NCBI GenBank assembly: GCA_024233345.1
Contig: JACKPT010000008.1
Span: 124,001-188,000 of the forward strand
DNA: 64,000 nucleotides
Source of the DNA: Verrucomicrobiota bacterium
Lineage (GTDB): Bacteria > Verrucomicrobiota > Kiritimatiellia > CAIVKH01
Direction: 5' to 3'
Below are positions 17,676 to 26,989 of the stretch, piece by piece. A program made the position numbers and the translations under genes. Under the pieces are notes generated by a model, which saw only the letters and a program-made list of their open reading frames with translations, had not been told where the DNA came from and ran no database searches. The stretch's first letter is position 1, and the number at the start of each line of letters is the position of its first letter.

Positions 17676-20600
17676 TCAAGGCGCGAGCAGAACCTCGACC
17701 CCCCAGAACCCGGTTTGGTCATCCCGGGGAGGATTGTTGGTGATGATTCCACCGGGGAAATGCTCCACCAGCAACTCAAATCCAGAAATTGGATTGGAGG
17801 AATAGTAGATGTTGTAAAGGCGACCGGAGACCTGCGGCCAATCGAAGATAAACTGGTCAAAATATTCGTAGTCTTTTTCGATACCAAAGAACGTGAATCC
17901 GGCGGTCGGGACGGTGGGGTCAAACCCTGCGACATAGGCCTCCCACACTGTATTGATACCATTGGAGCAAATGGTGGCTGCGTTGACCTGGGTCGGTGCA
18001 CCAAAGTAATCAACCTCCCACCAGTCCGGGAGGTTGTCGCCGTCGCCATCCTCGGACGCGGGGACGATGGCCAGCGCAATCGGAATCTGGAGGAAGGGAG
18101 TGTCGACATCGTTACAGGCCACCGTCAGCAGGGTGGTGGAATTTCCCGGGGGAAGATGGGCCGCGAAGGCAGTGAACCAGACCGACGTGGTGGCCGAGGG
18201 GGCGACCGTACCCTGGGTGGTGGTGTAGACGATCCCGGGCTCCTGCGGCGGGCGAATCTCCACCGCCAGCCCGCTCTTCAGATAGCTCTCATTATAGGCC
18301 ACTTCCAGTGAAGGCCCGGATACGCGGTCATCCTGTATCCCAAGGGTGGCGGAGGTCAGGGTTCCGTTCAGGGTCTGGTAGTGAAAACAGATGCGCCCGT
18401 CAGGATAGAAGACCACCTGAAAGGTCTGCAACGAGGAGCTTCCATAAAAGGGAACCGCGAGCCAAGAAACCACCAATCGCTCCGGGGTGCTGTGATAGCG
18501 AATCGTTCCCCCCGCAGATGGATTCAGGTCATCCCAGAACACAAACACACTCTGGGAAGGCGCCTCGGACGAAGGTAGTGATTGATTGCTGTACCCCACA
18601 TTTCCGGAGGTGAAGCTGATCACCCCATTCGCTCCGATCTGAAACTGGCTGTAGACCCCGTCATAGAATGGGAATGGAAAACCAATGGCCAGCATCGCAC
18701 TCTCTCCATCATCCGAAAGCGACACCGCTGAACCGAGACTGGAAATATCGATCCAGTCATACACCGCCCCGCCAGGACTCAAGGTATCCACCCATGCATA
18801 CTCCCCGGAGGGCTGATCGTCGCTCAGGCTGAAGATCAAATCGCTGCTTCCGGCATTGGAAATGGAAAATCCGCCCGATCCCTCGCCACCCTCGGTCACC
18901 TGGACCAGAAGCGTCGCTGGACTGACCTGAATTTCCGGGCTTCCGGTAATCGACACCTCGATATCAATCGCATAGGGCGAATTATCCGCAGTGGCCGAGG
19001 TCACGGTCACTGTGTCGCGATAGACGCCCACCCCGAGACCTGACGTATCCATGGTCAGGTCAATCATATCGACTTCCTGCAACACCAATCCGTTGGTCAC
19101 GGTTGCCGACAACCAATCGCTCTCCCAGGAGAGGGCATACGCCATGGATCCGCCCCCGGTGTTCGCCAATTTCAACACCTGGGTGATACCGGTGGCGCCG
19201 GAAAATCCCGAAAAGGTAAAGGCATTGGAGTTGGCCGAAATATGGGGCGGAGCAAGCACTTCCAGCGCCACCCCGATCGTCTGGGGGTTGTTGGCGGCAC
19301 CGGGGTCGGTGATGGTGATGGTGCCGCTGTACAGACCGGGGGAAAGACCGGCGGATTGGAAGGAAAGGTCCACAACATCGCTCTCCGTGGTGGCGGTCCC
19401 TCCCACAGTGGACAAGCGCATCCAGGAGGCATTGGTGGAAAGGGTGTAGGACAGCGTCCCGCCCTGCCTGTTCCATACCGCGAAGGAAACCGGTGACGCA
19501 TCGGTTCCGTAGTCGGTCTCCGTGGCCAGCACCGATACATCCACTCCGATTTCCGGCGTGGAGGAAAGGGTTCCAGTGCCGGAAATAAAGGTCATGGTTC
19601 GGCCGGACGCACTGATACTTTGCAGCAATAATCCGGAGTGATTTCCGGAGGTCGTGGAGGTTGTCGCCCCCTTCCACCAGTGGGCATTGGGGCTGGTGTT
19701 GTCGGTGAAGGCCATGTTAGGCCCGACTCCACCACTGTGAAACAGGTCATAGGCATCCCCGCTATCGCGGTCATTTTCCAGGTCAAAGGCATTGTCCGCT
19801 TGTTCAATCGAGCATTCGTAGTGCAGTGCCTCGGTCATTTCCTGGGCATCCCGGTCGCCATTTTCGTCACAGTGCATGATCAGGAGCCCCTGGTCCGGCA
19901 GACCGGAGGTGGCCTCCCACCCGACTTTTGCCCGGTTCTCAATCAGGAAATACTCACCCGGCCAGGCCGCATCGGGGTTGTCAAAAAGATAGATGCGCCC
20001 CTCATCCACCCGCACCGAGCACCGCTCGGTTACCGAGGGATTCAAGGTCACTGCCTCCACCCAGCCGGAATGATACCGAAGGTAAGCCCCGACACTGATC
20101 GGACTGGTCTGGTAGTAGTGATTCCCCGATGCCATCAGCGTGTACTTCCCGCAGCCACTGGAATCTCCATCATAGTCATAAAAGTCGGGATACTTGCAGA
20201 GCATGTGGCCATTTTCATGACAGACAGTTCCAATGGTCAGCGAGGAACCGATGTCGGTCATCTGGTAGTCATAAACCCGCTTCCCGCCCCCGACATTGTA
20301 CGCCGAAGCCAGAGACCAACGGTGCGGCCACAATCCCTTCGCCCAGACGCCGCTGTCCGCCCCCGCAAACAGCAGATTGCAGGCTTCAATATTGCTGCTG
20401 CCATTCACCGTACAGGCGGAAAAGTCGAAGCCGGCAGCAGTAAGAAGGGCTAGTGCATCTTCGAGCAGGCGGCGGCCGCAGACTCCCGAGTCGAGGGAGG
20501 TATCGTTGTAGTAGCTCTTCGGCTGCTGCATCCGTACGTAGTAGGTGATGACATTGTTATAGCGGAGCTTGCGGACGGACTGGGTATAAAAATAATTGAA

Positions 20601-21278
20601 CACCGACCCCTTGTTGCCATATCCGGCGTAGCCCGGCTGGTTGAAGAAATCGTCGATTTCCGGGACCGGGATGCTTGCCGCGACATCGGGAAAGTCGACC
20701 AGGATTGTGATTCCGACCTTGTTGCCGGTGGTCTCGGGCGGCGCATAGGTGATCGGACCATCGCCGGACAAGCTCGATGCGGCCGGAGAGGATGCCAGCA
20801 ACGCCTGCAATCGGCGGAAATCACGGGTGTCCGCCTTTTTCTGTTCCCAGGCCTCGGTCTGTCTGACCACCCGGTCGTATGCTTCGAACCGCTTGGCGGC
20901 TTTCCCTTGTCGTGACCCGGGGGTGATCCGGATATGTTTGGTAAAACCGAGCTTCTGCGCGTCCTGCCCTCCGCGAACCATCACCCCCGACGAAACAATC
21001 TCCTCTCCACTTGCGATCAGTTCCCCATAAAAATAGGCTCGAGCCCCGGAATCGAACACCACCACATACCCGTCATCCGTTTCGGTGACGGCATAGAACT
21101 CATCCCCGAAGACCCGCAGCTTGATGTCCGAACCGTCCGGCTGGCGAAAGGACGTTGCCTCCCCCTCGATCCCATAAGGCGCGGCCCACCCGGCCCAGGG
21201 CATCCATCCGCAGAGAGAGAAAAGTATGAGAAAACCGGCACGGGACGGCGCCTTCAGGTTCTTGGTTATTCGGTGCAT
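17676..21278 (-). CDS. Large secreted M6-family metalloprotease
   Basis: About 1200 residues. Signal peptide MHRITKNLK...AGWA (start at the ATG at 21278; a TTG 12 bp earlier is less likely). The catalytic domain has the zinc site HENGH at residues 354-358 (VCHENGHMLC) followed by YPDFYDYDGDSSGCGKYTLM, as in immune-inhibitor-A-like M6 peptidases. Then come two or three BACON-like/Ig-like repeats (ISNAGSSDLIFSLSDDQPSG is one edge), a propeller-like domain, and a C-terminal tail beginning DGDGDNLPDWWEVDYFG, a calcium-loop tail common in PVC exported proteins. It probably degrades extracellular protein. It stands alone on the minus strand. Confidence 0.82.
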   Translation of the reverse strand: MHRITKNLKAPSRAGFLILFSLCGWMPWAGWAAPYGIEGEATSFRQPDGSDIKLRVFGDEFYAVTETDDGYVVVFDSGARAYFYGELIASGEEIVSSGVMVRGGQDAQKLGFTKHIRITPGSRQGKAAKRFEAYDRVVRQTEAWEQKKADTRDFRRLQALLASSPAASSLSGDGPITYAPPETTGNKVGITILVDFPDVAASIPVPEIDDFFNQPGYAGYGNKGSVFNYFYTQSVRKLRYNNVITYYVRMQQPKSYYNDTSLDSGVCGRRLLEDALALLTAAGFDFSACTVNGSSNIEACNLLFAGADSGVWAKGLWPHRWSLASAYNVGGGKRVYDYQMTDIGSSLTIGTVCHENGHMLCKYPDFYDYDGDSSGCGKYTLMASGNHYYQTSPISVGAYLRYHSGWVEAVTLNPSVTERCSVRVDEGRIYLFDNPDAAWPGEYFLIENRAKVGWEATSGLPDQGLLIMHCDENGDRDAQEMTEALHYECSIEQADNAFDLENDRDSGDAYDLFHSGGVGPNMAFTDNTSPNAHWWKGATTSTTSGNHSGLLLQSISASGRTMTFISGTGTLSSTPEIGVDVSVLATETDYGTDASPVSFAVWNRQGGTLSYTLSTNASWMRLSTVGGTATTESDVVDLSFQSAGLSPGLYSGTITITDPGAANNPQTIGVALEVLAPPHISANSNAFTFSGFSGATGITQVLKLANTGGGSMAYALSWESDWLSATVTNGLVLQEVDMIDLTMDTSGLGVGVYRDTVTVTSATADNSPYAIDIEVSITGSPEIQVSPATLLVQVTEGGEGSGGFSISNAGSSDLIFSLSDDQPSGEYAWVDTLSPGGAVYDWIDISSLGSAVSLSDDGESAMLAIGFPFPFYDGVYSQFQIGANGVISFTSGNVGYSNQSLPSSEAPSQSVFVFWDDLNPSAGGTIRYHSTPERLVVSWLAVPFYGSSSLQTFQVVFYPDGRICFHYQTLNGTLTSATLGIQDDRVSGPSLEVAYNESYLKSGLAVEIRPPQEPGIVYTTTQGTVAPSATTSVWFTAFAAHLPPGNSTTLLTVACNDVDTPFLQIPIALAIVPASEDGDGDNLPDWWEVDYFGAPTQVNAATICSNGINTVWEAYVAGFDPTVPTAGFTFFGIEKDYEYFDQFIFDWPQVSGRLYNIYYSSNPISGFELLVEHFPGGIITNNPPRDDQTGFWGVEVLLAP

Positions 21279-21485
21279 ACGGATTTCCAACGGGTCTTGA
21301 AGTAAATCCTACCCCACAGACCGGCTTGAAATTAAACGAGGATGAAAATAACTCCTACCCGGCTGCGGTGACCGGCCCGGGGCGCATCCCTAACTCACTG
21401 ACCTGATGGATCGTCGTGGAGCCCACCATTGTGCCCATGAACATTCACACTCGTTTATGGCGCAGCCGCGAAGGATCCAATGAGG

Positions 21486-21659
21486 ACAAACGCCTGGTGG
21501 GCGATGTTGAGCGTTCGTAGTAGGTCCGCCCTGGCCGGGCAGGCCAGGCCCGCCATTGCGGGGCCAGGGCCGTTTGCATGCCCGGCCAGGGCCTGCCTGT
21601 TCGACGCGCCTTGCCCCGCGCATCGCAGGGCTTGCGTCGCTACTACAAACGCCTGGTGG
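21486..21659. repeat. MITE-like intergenic palindromic element with 15-bp flanking repeats
   Basis: The 457-bp gap between the M6 gene and the DUF4153 gene has no gene. It contains a 15-bp direct repeat (ACAAACGCCTGGTGG at 21486-21500 and 21645-21659). Between the copies lie complementary ends (GTAGTAG near 21517-21523; CTACTAC at 21640-21646) and a GC-rich interior with several CCTGGCC/GGCCAGG palindromes. It resembles a small non-coding mobile element with target duplication. Confidence 0.55.
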
Positions 21660-21735
21660 TCAGTGAATCAGGGATGCGCCCATCGGCCCGCGCCACCGGC
21701 TTGACAACCAGCCTGAAAAAGCTTGAGGTGGTGGA

Positions 21736-23553
21736 ATGAAAACCCCCTGGCGTCTGCGCATCCGCGCCCTCCCCGGCCTCTCCCTGAAGCGCGTCCCGGT
21801 CGCATTGACCGCCTCGCTACTCGCTCTCATCGCGGCCATCACCCTGCATCACCGGCGCGACTGGGGCCTGCCCGAATCGATCGAAGGCAACCTGTTCCGA
21901 GCGTTACTGCTCTGGCCGTTTGCTCTGTTCGGGTCGGTGGGCCTGGCCCTGCGCGGAGAGAGCCAGGGCGGGATGCGGAAACGGAGGCCGGTCGATCTGG
22001 GGCAACTCCTGCTGATCCCCGCACTGTTCATCGGCTACCTGTTGCTGCCCGCTCAGCCCCAGGACCAAATGCCTGCTTTTTGGTTTCGGTATACCCTGAT
22101 GACCGCTTCGCTGCTGTTTCTGACCCTCGGCCTGCCGGCCCGCAGGCAGGGTACCCCGGACCTATGGGATAGCGCATGGCCCATCCTGCTCTCCGGCTTT
22201 ATGGCCACCCTGACTGCCATGTTGGTGGTGGGCGGGGTCAACCTGGCCCTGGTCAGCATCGACAAGTTATTCGGGGTGCGGATCGATGATGATCTCTATG
22301 TCGATATCTTCTTTGCCGGATTTTTTCTTCTCGGGCCAATCACCGCCATGGCCTGGCTTCCCCACCCCTTCGGCGCACGGGTCGAGCAGCCCGGCTGGCT
22401 GCGGGGAACGGTTCAGCGGGTGTTGACCCCGCTCTGTCTGCTCTATGCCTTCATTCTGGCCGCCTACTTGATCAAGATTGCCATCGCCCTGAACTGGCCG
22501 GACGGTTGGGTCGCCATGCCGACCCTGATTTTTGGCGCGCTCGGGCTGGCCGCCTACCTGATCGCCCGGCCTGCAGTCGACCGAACCGGACAGCCGTGGG
22601 CAGGACGCTTCTGTCGCATCTTTCCCTGGGTGCTGCTTCCTCTGGCCATCGTCCTGATCCTGGCCATGCGGGTACGGATTACCGAATACGGATTCACCGA
22701 ATGGCGGGTCATCGGATTGAGCCTTGGCCTGTGGTTCACGGCCTATGCCCTCGCCTACAGCCTGAAACCCGCCCTGTCCTCGTGGTGGATTGCCGCAAGC
22801 CTGTCCGTCATCGCCCTCGGGCTCAGTGTCGGCCCGCTCTCCGCATCCAACCTTTCCCGGGCCAGCCAACAGGCTCGCCTGAATCAGCAACTGGCTGAGA
22901 CCGGGGTGCGGGAGGGATTGCCGGTTACCCTCGAGGGCGAGCAGGCCAAACAAGTCCGCTCCGGAATCCAATACCTGCTTCGCACCCATGGCCCCGATGG
23001 CCTTCCCGACTGGATGGTTGAGCGCTGGATGTCGTGGCGCGACTCGCACGGAGAAAAGACCCCGCCCCGAATCCGGCCCCGCTACTGGCGACGCCAGGAA
23101 AAGCAAGTACTGGAAGCCCTGAACATCACCCTGGAGGTTTCAAGCCAACAGGGGTGGCACAACATCCTTTGGGACCAAACCCCCATCGACCTGACCCCTT
23201 TTGGCACCCTGCACTGGCTCCGAGCCGGAGAGACCAACTCCACACCATTTCAAATCGATCACCAGATGAAATTAACCGCCAACGGAAAACCTGTAGGACG
23301 CGAAGCCTATGAGGCCTTTGTCCAGAGCCTGGAAGAACAACTGGTCGACCAGCCGACCGGCCCGGTCCGCCTCCCCGCTCATCTCATGTCCTGGGAAGTG
23401 GACTACCAAGGCGAGGCCTACCAGATCCTGATACCGGAATGCACCCTGAATCCCAGACAGACCAAACAGACCAATCCCAGCTTCTACCTTAACAACGGGG
23501 CCCTGTTGTTCCAGAAGCTGAAAAACCCGAGCGACGCCGAAACCAGACCCTGA
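21736..23553 (+). CDS. DUF4153 polytopic membrane protein
   Basis: 605 residues with about ten hydrophobic segments through residue 390 (for example LIPALFIGYLLLPA, WPILLSGFMATLTAMLVVGGVNLAL), then a soluble C-terminal part with Trp-rich stretches. The pattern and the GP.TAMAWLPHPFG region fit the DUF4153 family, whose function is unknown. The ATG follows an AGGTGG-like ribosome site. It is convergent with rapA, 39 bp apart. Confidence 0.7.
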   Translation: MKTPWRLRIRALPGLSLKRVPVALTASLLALIAAITLHHRRDWGLPESIEGNLFRALLLWPFALFGSVGLALRGESQGGMRKRRPVDLGQLLLIPALFIGYLLLPAQPQDQMPAFWFRYTLMTASLLFLTLGLPARRQGTPDLWDSAWPILLSGFMATLTAMLVVGGVNLALVSIDKLFGVRIDDDLYVDIFFAGFFLLGPITAMAWLPHPFGARVEQPGWLRGTVQRVLTPLCLLYAFILAAYLIKIAIALNWPDGWVAMPTLIFGALGLAAYLIARPAVDRTGQPWAGRFCRIFPWVLLPLAIVLILAMRVRITEYGFTEWRVIGLSLGLWFTAYALAYSLKPALSSWWIAASLSVIALGLSVGPLSASNLSRASQQARLNQQLAETGVREGLPVTLEGEQAKQVRSGIQYLLRTHGPDGLPDWMVERWMSWRDSHGEKTPPRIRPRYWRRQEKQVLEALNITLEVSSQQGWHNILWDQTPIDLTPFGTLHWLRAGETNSTPFQIDHQMKLTANGKPVGREAYEAFVQSLEEQLVDQPTGPVRLPAHLMSWEVDYQGEAYQILIPECTLNPRQTKQTNPSFYLNNGALLFQKLKNPSDAETRP

Positions 23554-23592
23554 ACCCGACTGGTGATCGGTTCCGCCTCCCCACCGGCGTCA

Positions 23593-26190
23593 TCACCGTT
23601 CCGGAAAGACCACCAGAATGGAATCGAGGCGCAGTTGGGACTTCTGGATCAATGACTGCAATTGGGTAATCCGCTCGGCAAGCGCCGCGAGTTCCTCCGG
23701 ACGGATCATATCGTTGATCTTCTGCAGGGCGTGCAACCGTTGTAATTCTCCCCCCAAGACTGACCTCATGGCCCCCAGGGCTTGCTCTCTCAGAGTTTCT
23801 GCGATCGCCTCCGCCGCACCCTCCGCTGACTGTACCCAGGCCGCCAGAGATTCGCGGTTCAGAATTCGGTCATCAACCAGCAAGTGCGCTGGCACCGGAG
23901 CGAGTCTGCCCCGCACCGGTGCCACCGGCTTTCCGGTGCGATCCAGACAGACAAAGACCGGCGCGGGGGGAAGAAACCGGCCCAACCCCAATTCCGGCGG
24001 CGCTACTGCCTCAAGCAAAAAGCCACATTCCAAGCGCGGCGATTCCACCTCCCGGCTCATGCCCGCACTGCACCGCCCCAGCTCGGATCCCGCAACCGCA
24101 GCCATCGCCCCCAGCAGCAGGGGATGATCCCAGCTCATGAAGTCCATATCATCCCGGGCCAGCGCACGGGCCCGGTTCAGGGTGAACCGCAACCCATCCT
24201 CGGGCAGAGCCAGCAGGTCGGCAAACAGATGCCCCCGGGTGAGCAGGTATTCATGTTCGCTGAGCCCATCCGCATGGACCCCGCAGAGATCCAGCAACCG
24301 GAGCAGATACGACTCCAGCTCGGGGTCCTGGTCAGCCTCCCGAATGGCCTGAAGCAGGGGCTCTGCCTCACCCGGCCGGTTCGAGTTCAATTCCAGCAGC
24401 TTGTCCCGGCCCTTCTCCATGTCCCGGCGAAGCTGCTCCCGGGCTTTCCGGGTTTCCTGAATCAAACGCGTATCCACCCGGTCAAGCCGGTCACGAAACC
24501 TCTGATACAACATATGCCCCCCGGCCAGCGGGGTCTCAAAGGCATCGAGCCCTTCGTGCATCCACCGCAACCGCGCTTCGTCCCGGCTGCCCGGCTGATA
24601 GGGAACATAGACATGAATGTCGCCTTTCTGTCCGATCCGGTCGAGGCGCCCAATTCGCTGCTCGATCATTTCCGGATGATCGGGCAGGTCGAACAACACC
24701 AGGTGCTGGGCAAACTGAAAGTTGCGGCCCTCGCCCCCTGCCTCGGACGCGATCAGAAGCCTCGCGCCCTCCGGCTCGGAAAACCAGGCAGCTTGCCGAT
24801 CACACTCCACCAGGGGCATCGCCTCATGAAACCGGGCCATCGCGACCCCAGTCCGCTCCCGCATCGCCTCATAGAGCCGATCCACATCACGCTTGGTCCC
24901 CCCGATCACCAGCACCTTGCGGGTTCGGTCCTCCTCCAACCAGCCGGTCAACCAGTCCGCCAGCTCCGGGGTCTTCTCATCCAGCTTGACCGGATGCAGG
25001 TGCCGCCGGGGAAAGCCCCGCACCGCCGCCCGCGAATTCCGGAACAACACCCGCCCCGGACCATGCCGGTCGAGCAGATCCCGGACCGCCGCCTCATCCC
25101 CCTGGGCGAGCGCCTTCTCCGCCTTGCGCGCGGTCTCCGCCCACCGCTCATGCTCTTCGACAAACACCTCGAAGTCGGCAAACCGGTCCGGATCGAGCAG
25201 CCGCAACCGGGCAAAGTGACTCTCCAGTCCGGTTTGCTCCGGGGTCGCGGTCAGCAGCATCAGCCCCGGAACCCGCCGCGATAGCGCATCGACCAGCCGG
25301 TAGTCCGGGCCCGGGTCCTCGTCATCCCACGCCAAGTGGTGCGCCTCGTCGACAATGACCAGGTCCCAGCCCGCCGCGACCGCTTGCACCGCACGATGCG
25401 GGGTGTCAGCCAGCCAATCCACCGAGGCAATCACCCACTGCTCCTCCTCAAACGGATTGGCCTCCGGATCCCCCGCCTCCACCGCCGCGCACCGCTCTTC
25501 ATCAAACAGGTTGAACCGCAGGTGAAACCGACGCAGCAACTCGACAAACCACTGGTGAAGCAGGGCGTGGGGAACCAGCACCAACACCCGGCGGACCACC
25601 CCCACGGTCAATAGATGATGCACCACCAGGCAGGCCTCAATGGTCTTCCCCAATCCCACCTCATCGGCCAGCAGCACCCGCGGCCGGACCCGGCGCGAAA
25701 CTTCGCGGGCAATATAAAACTGGTGGGGAATCAATTCGACCTTGCCCCCGATAAAACCCCGGACCGGACTCTGCTCGAGGGCAAACCGGCGCTCCAGGGT
25801 TTCCCGGCGCAGGGCAAATACCCCCGGATCATCCGCACTACCAGTAAACAGCCGCTCGTAGGGACGGTCCTGAGTCAGCCGGTCCTGTAGACCGGACTCG
25901 GGCACCGCCCCCCCTGATCCATGATAGATCAGCAGCCCGTCCCGTTCCTCCACCGAAACGATGGTAAAGGTCCGGTCCTCCCCATCCGTTACCGATTCGC
26001 CCGCCCGGAACAACACCCGCTTGAGCGGGGCCTGCGCGATGGCATACCGCCGCTGCTCGTCCGCTGCGGGAAATTGCACCACCACCTGCCGACCATCCAC
26101 TTCGAGTACAACCCCCAGCCCCAACTCTGGCTCCGCCTCGCTCATCCAGCGCTGGCCGACCACAAACCCCAACCGCGACTCACCACCCAT
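23593..26190 (-). CDS. rapA: RNA polymerase-associated SNF2 ATPase RapA
   Basis: Recycles stalled RNA polymerase by ATP-driven translocation. About 865 residues against 968 in E. coli. N-terminal Tudor-like domains begin VVGQRWMSEAEPELGLG; motif I is ADEVGLGKT (near residue 175), motif II is VDEAHH (near 281), then LLTATPEQTGLESHFARLR, and the motif VI region is EGRNFQFAQHLVLFDLP...QRIGRLDRIGQ. The start is the ATG at 26190 with GGGAG upstream. The first 540 coding bp and the promoter are duplicated at 32107-32793. Confidence 0.93.
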   Translation of the reverse strand: MGGESRLGFVVGQRWMSEAEPELGLGVVLEVDGRQVVVQFPAADEQRRYAIAQAPLKRVLFRAGESVTDGEDRTFTIVSVEERDGLLIYHGSGGAVPESGLQDRLTQDRPYERLFTGSADDPGVFALRRETLERRFALEQSPVRGFIGGKVELIPHQFYIAREVSRRVRPRVLLADEVGLGKTIEACLVVHHLLTVGVVRRVLVLVPHALLHQWFVELLRRFHLRFNLFDEERCAAVEAGDPEANPFEEEQWVIASVDWLADTPHRAVQAVAAGWDLVIVDEAHHLAWDDEDPGPDYRLVDALSRRVPGLMLLTATPEQTGLESHFARLRLLDPDRFADFEVFVEEHERWAETARKAEKALAQGDEAAVRDLLDRHGPGRVLFRNSRAAVRGFPRRHLHPVKLDEKTPELADWLTGWLEEDRTRKVLVIGGTKRDVDRLYEAMRERTGVAMARFHEAMPLVECDRQAAWFSEPEGARLLIASEAGGEGRNFQFAQHLVLFDLPDHPEMIEQRIGRLDRIGQKGDIHVYVPYQPGSRDEARLRWMHEGLDAFETPLAGGHMLYQRFRDRLDRVDTRLIQETRKAREQLRRDMEKGRDKLLELNSNRPGEAEPLLQAIREADQDPELESYLLRLLDLCGVHADGLSEHEYLLTRGHLFADLLALPEDGLRFTLNRARALARDDMDFMSWDHPLLLGAMAAVAGSELGRCSAGMSREVESPRLECGFLLEAVAPPELGLGRFLPPAPVFVCLDRTGKPVAPVRGRLAPVPAHLLVDDRILNRESLAAWVQSAEGAAEAIAETLREQALGAMRSVLGGELQRLHALQKINDMIRPEELAALAERITQLQSLIQKSQLRLDSILVVFPER

Positions 26191-26336
26191 TCGACCGCTC
26201 CCATAAACAGATCCCCGATCCCTCACCGGACCCTGGTGCCACCGGCTGTCGTGAAAAGATCAAGAGGTTCAAGTCATCATTCATCATGACGCCATTCTAT
26301 ACCCAATGACCCACCGGCACCGCGAATCTTTCCCCA
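25650..26336. repeat. Left copy of 687-bp direct repeat (rapA 5' end and promoter)
   Basis: Aligns without gaps to 32107-32793 at a constant offset of 6457 bp with only scattered mismatches (estimated by eye at about 97% identity). It covers rapA codons up to motif I and about 145 bp upstream of the start codon. Confidence 0.92.
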
Positions 26337-26342
26337 AAATAT

Positions 26343-26419
26343 TTCCAAGGATTGGAACTTTTCGGCCGCTTTCTTCCAACCCTTGGAACTTTTTGGGCCT
26401 CGTTTTCCAAACGTTGGAA
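26343..26419. repeat. Three TTCCAA-N3-TTGGAA palindromes at exact 31-bp pitch
   Basis: Palindromes at 26343-26357, 26374-26388 and 26405-26419 have the different centres GGA, CCC and ACG. The first two are followed by CTTTTCGG or CTTTTTGG. A partial fourth copy lies at 26885-26898. They begin exactly where the rapA repeat homology ends. Confidence 0.8.
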
Positions 26420-26483
26420 AACCGCCGCAATGCCCTTGATATGATCAACTGCCGGGCAATACGCCTCGAAATAACCATAGCAA

Positions 26484-26503
26484 GGGGCGAGCTATGCGAC
26501 CCC
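26484..26503. repeat. Short palindrome with GGGGCGAGCTATGCGA core
   Basis: Its core is shared, in reverse complement, with the left arm of the hairpin at 15545. The 26191-26989 gap otherwise holds the rapA promoter, the TTCCAA array and the recombinase promoter; no gene is seen. Confidence 0.45.
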
Positions 26504-26942
26504 GGGGGCAGCATACCATGAACAACGATCCCCGGCTCTCCATTCGGGCTGAAGGCCCGCCATTCGACAGCCTGGTGCAAGCGAAGCGCAGCCCTAGGGA
26601 AACAGATTGAAAAGGACCCGGAGCGCGAAAGGAGCGAAACCCGGACAACAGCACCAGGATCTCGCTCCATCCGCGCTCAGCGGTGTAGCATCGCACCCAC
26701 AACCCAGTGCCGCGCATCGCTTACCCCAGGCTATCAAGTCTGCAGGCCTTCAGCCTGCCGATTCAATTCATTGCCCGGGAATACTGGGACCGAAGTAATT
26801 GCCTGTCCCCATGCCCCCTCTGTCGCGTTGAGTTTGTGCTGAAACGTACCCCCGCTTTTTGCCCGGTGCCTTTTTGTCGGTGGCACCAAGGATTGGAATT
26901 TTTCGGGTCCCGTTCACCCCTGGAGAAAGTTGAAAATTCTCC

Positions 26943-26971
26943 GGACCTGTAAACCTAAATGTTACAGGTCC
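26943..26971. promoter_or_regulatory. Perfect 10-bp inverted repeat just before the recombinase gene
   Basis: GGACCTGTAA and TTACAGGTCC with a 9-nt spacer, ending 18 bp before the ATG at 26990. Placement suits either an autoregulatory operator or a recombination core site for the adjacent tyrosine recombinase. Confidence 0.6.
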
Positions 26972-26989
26972 GATGCTACGATGGGCGGC

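Noticed and set aside
23884..25284. 466-codon plus-strand frame opposite rapA
   Set aside because: RapA motifs on the minus strand explain the region.
26343..26419. CRISPR-like array suggested by regular 31-bp pitch
   Set aside because: The repeated part is only a 15-bp palindrome with variable centre, three units, similar text in the spacers, and no cas genes.
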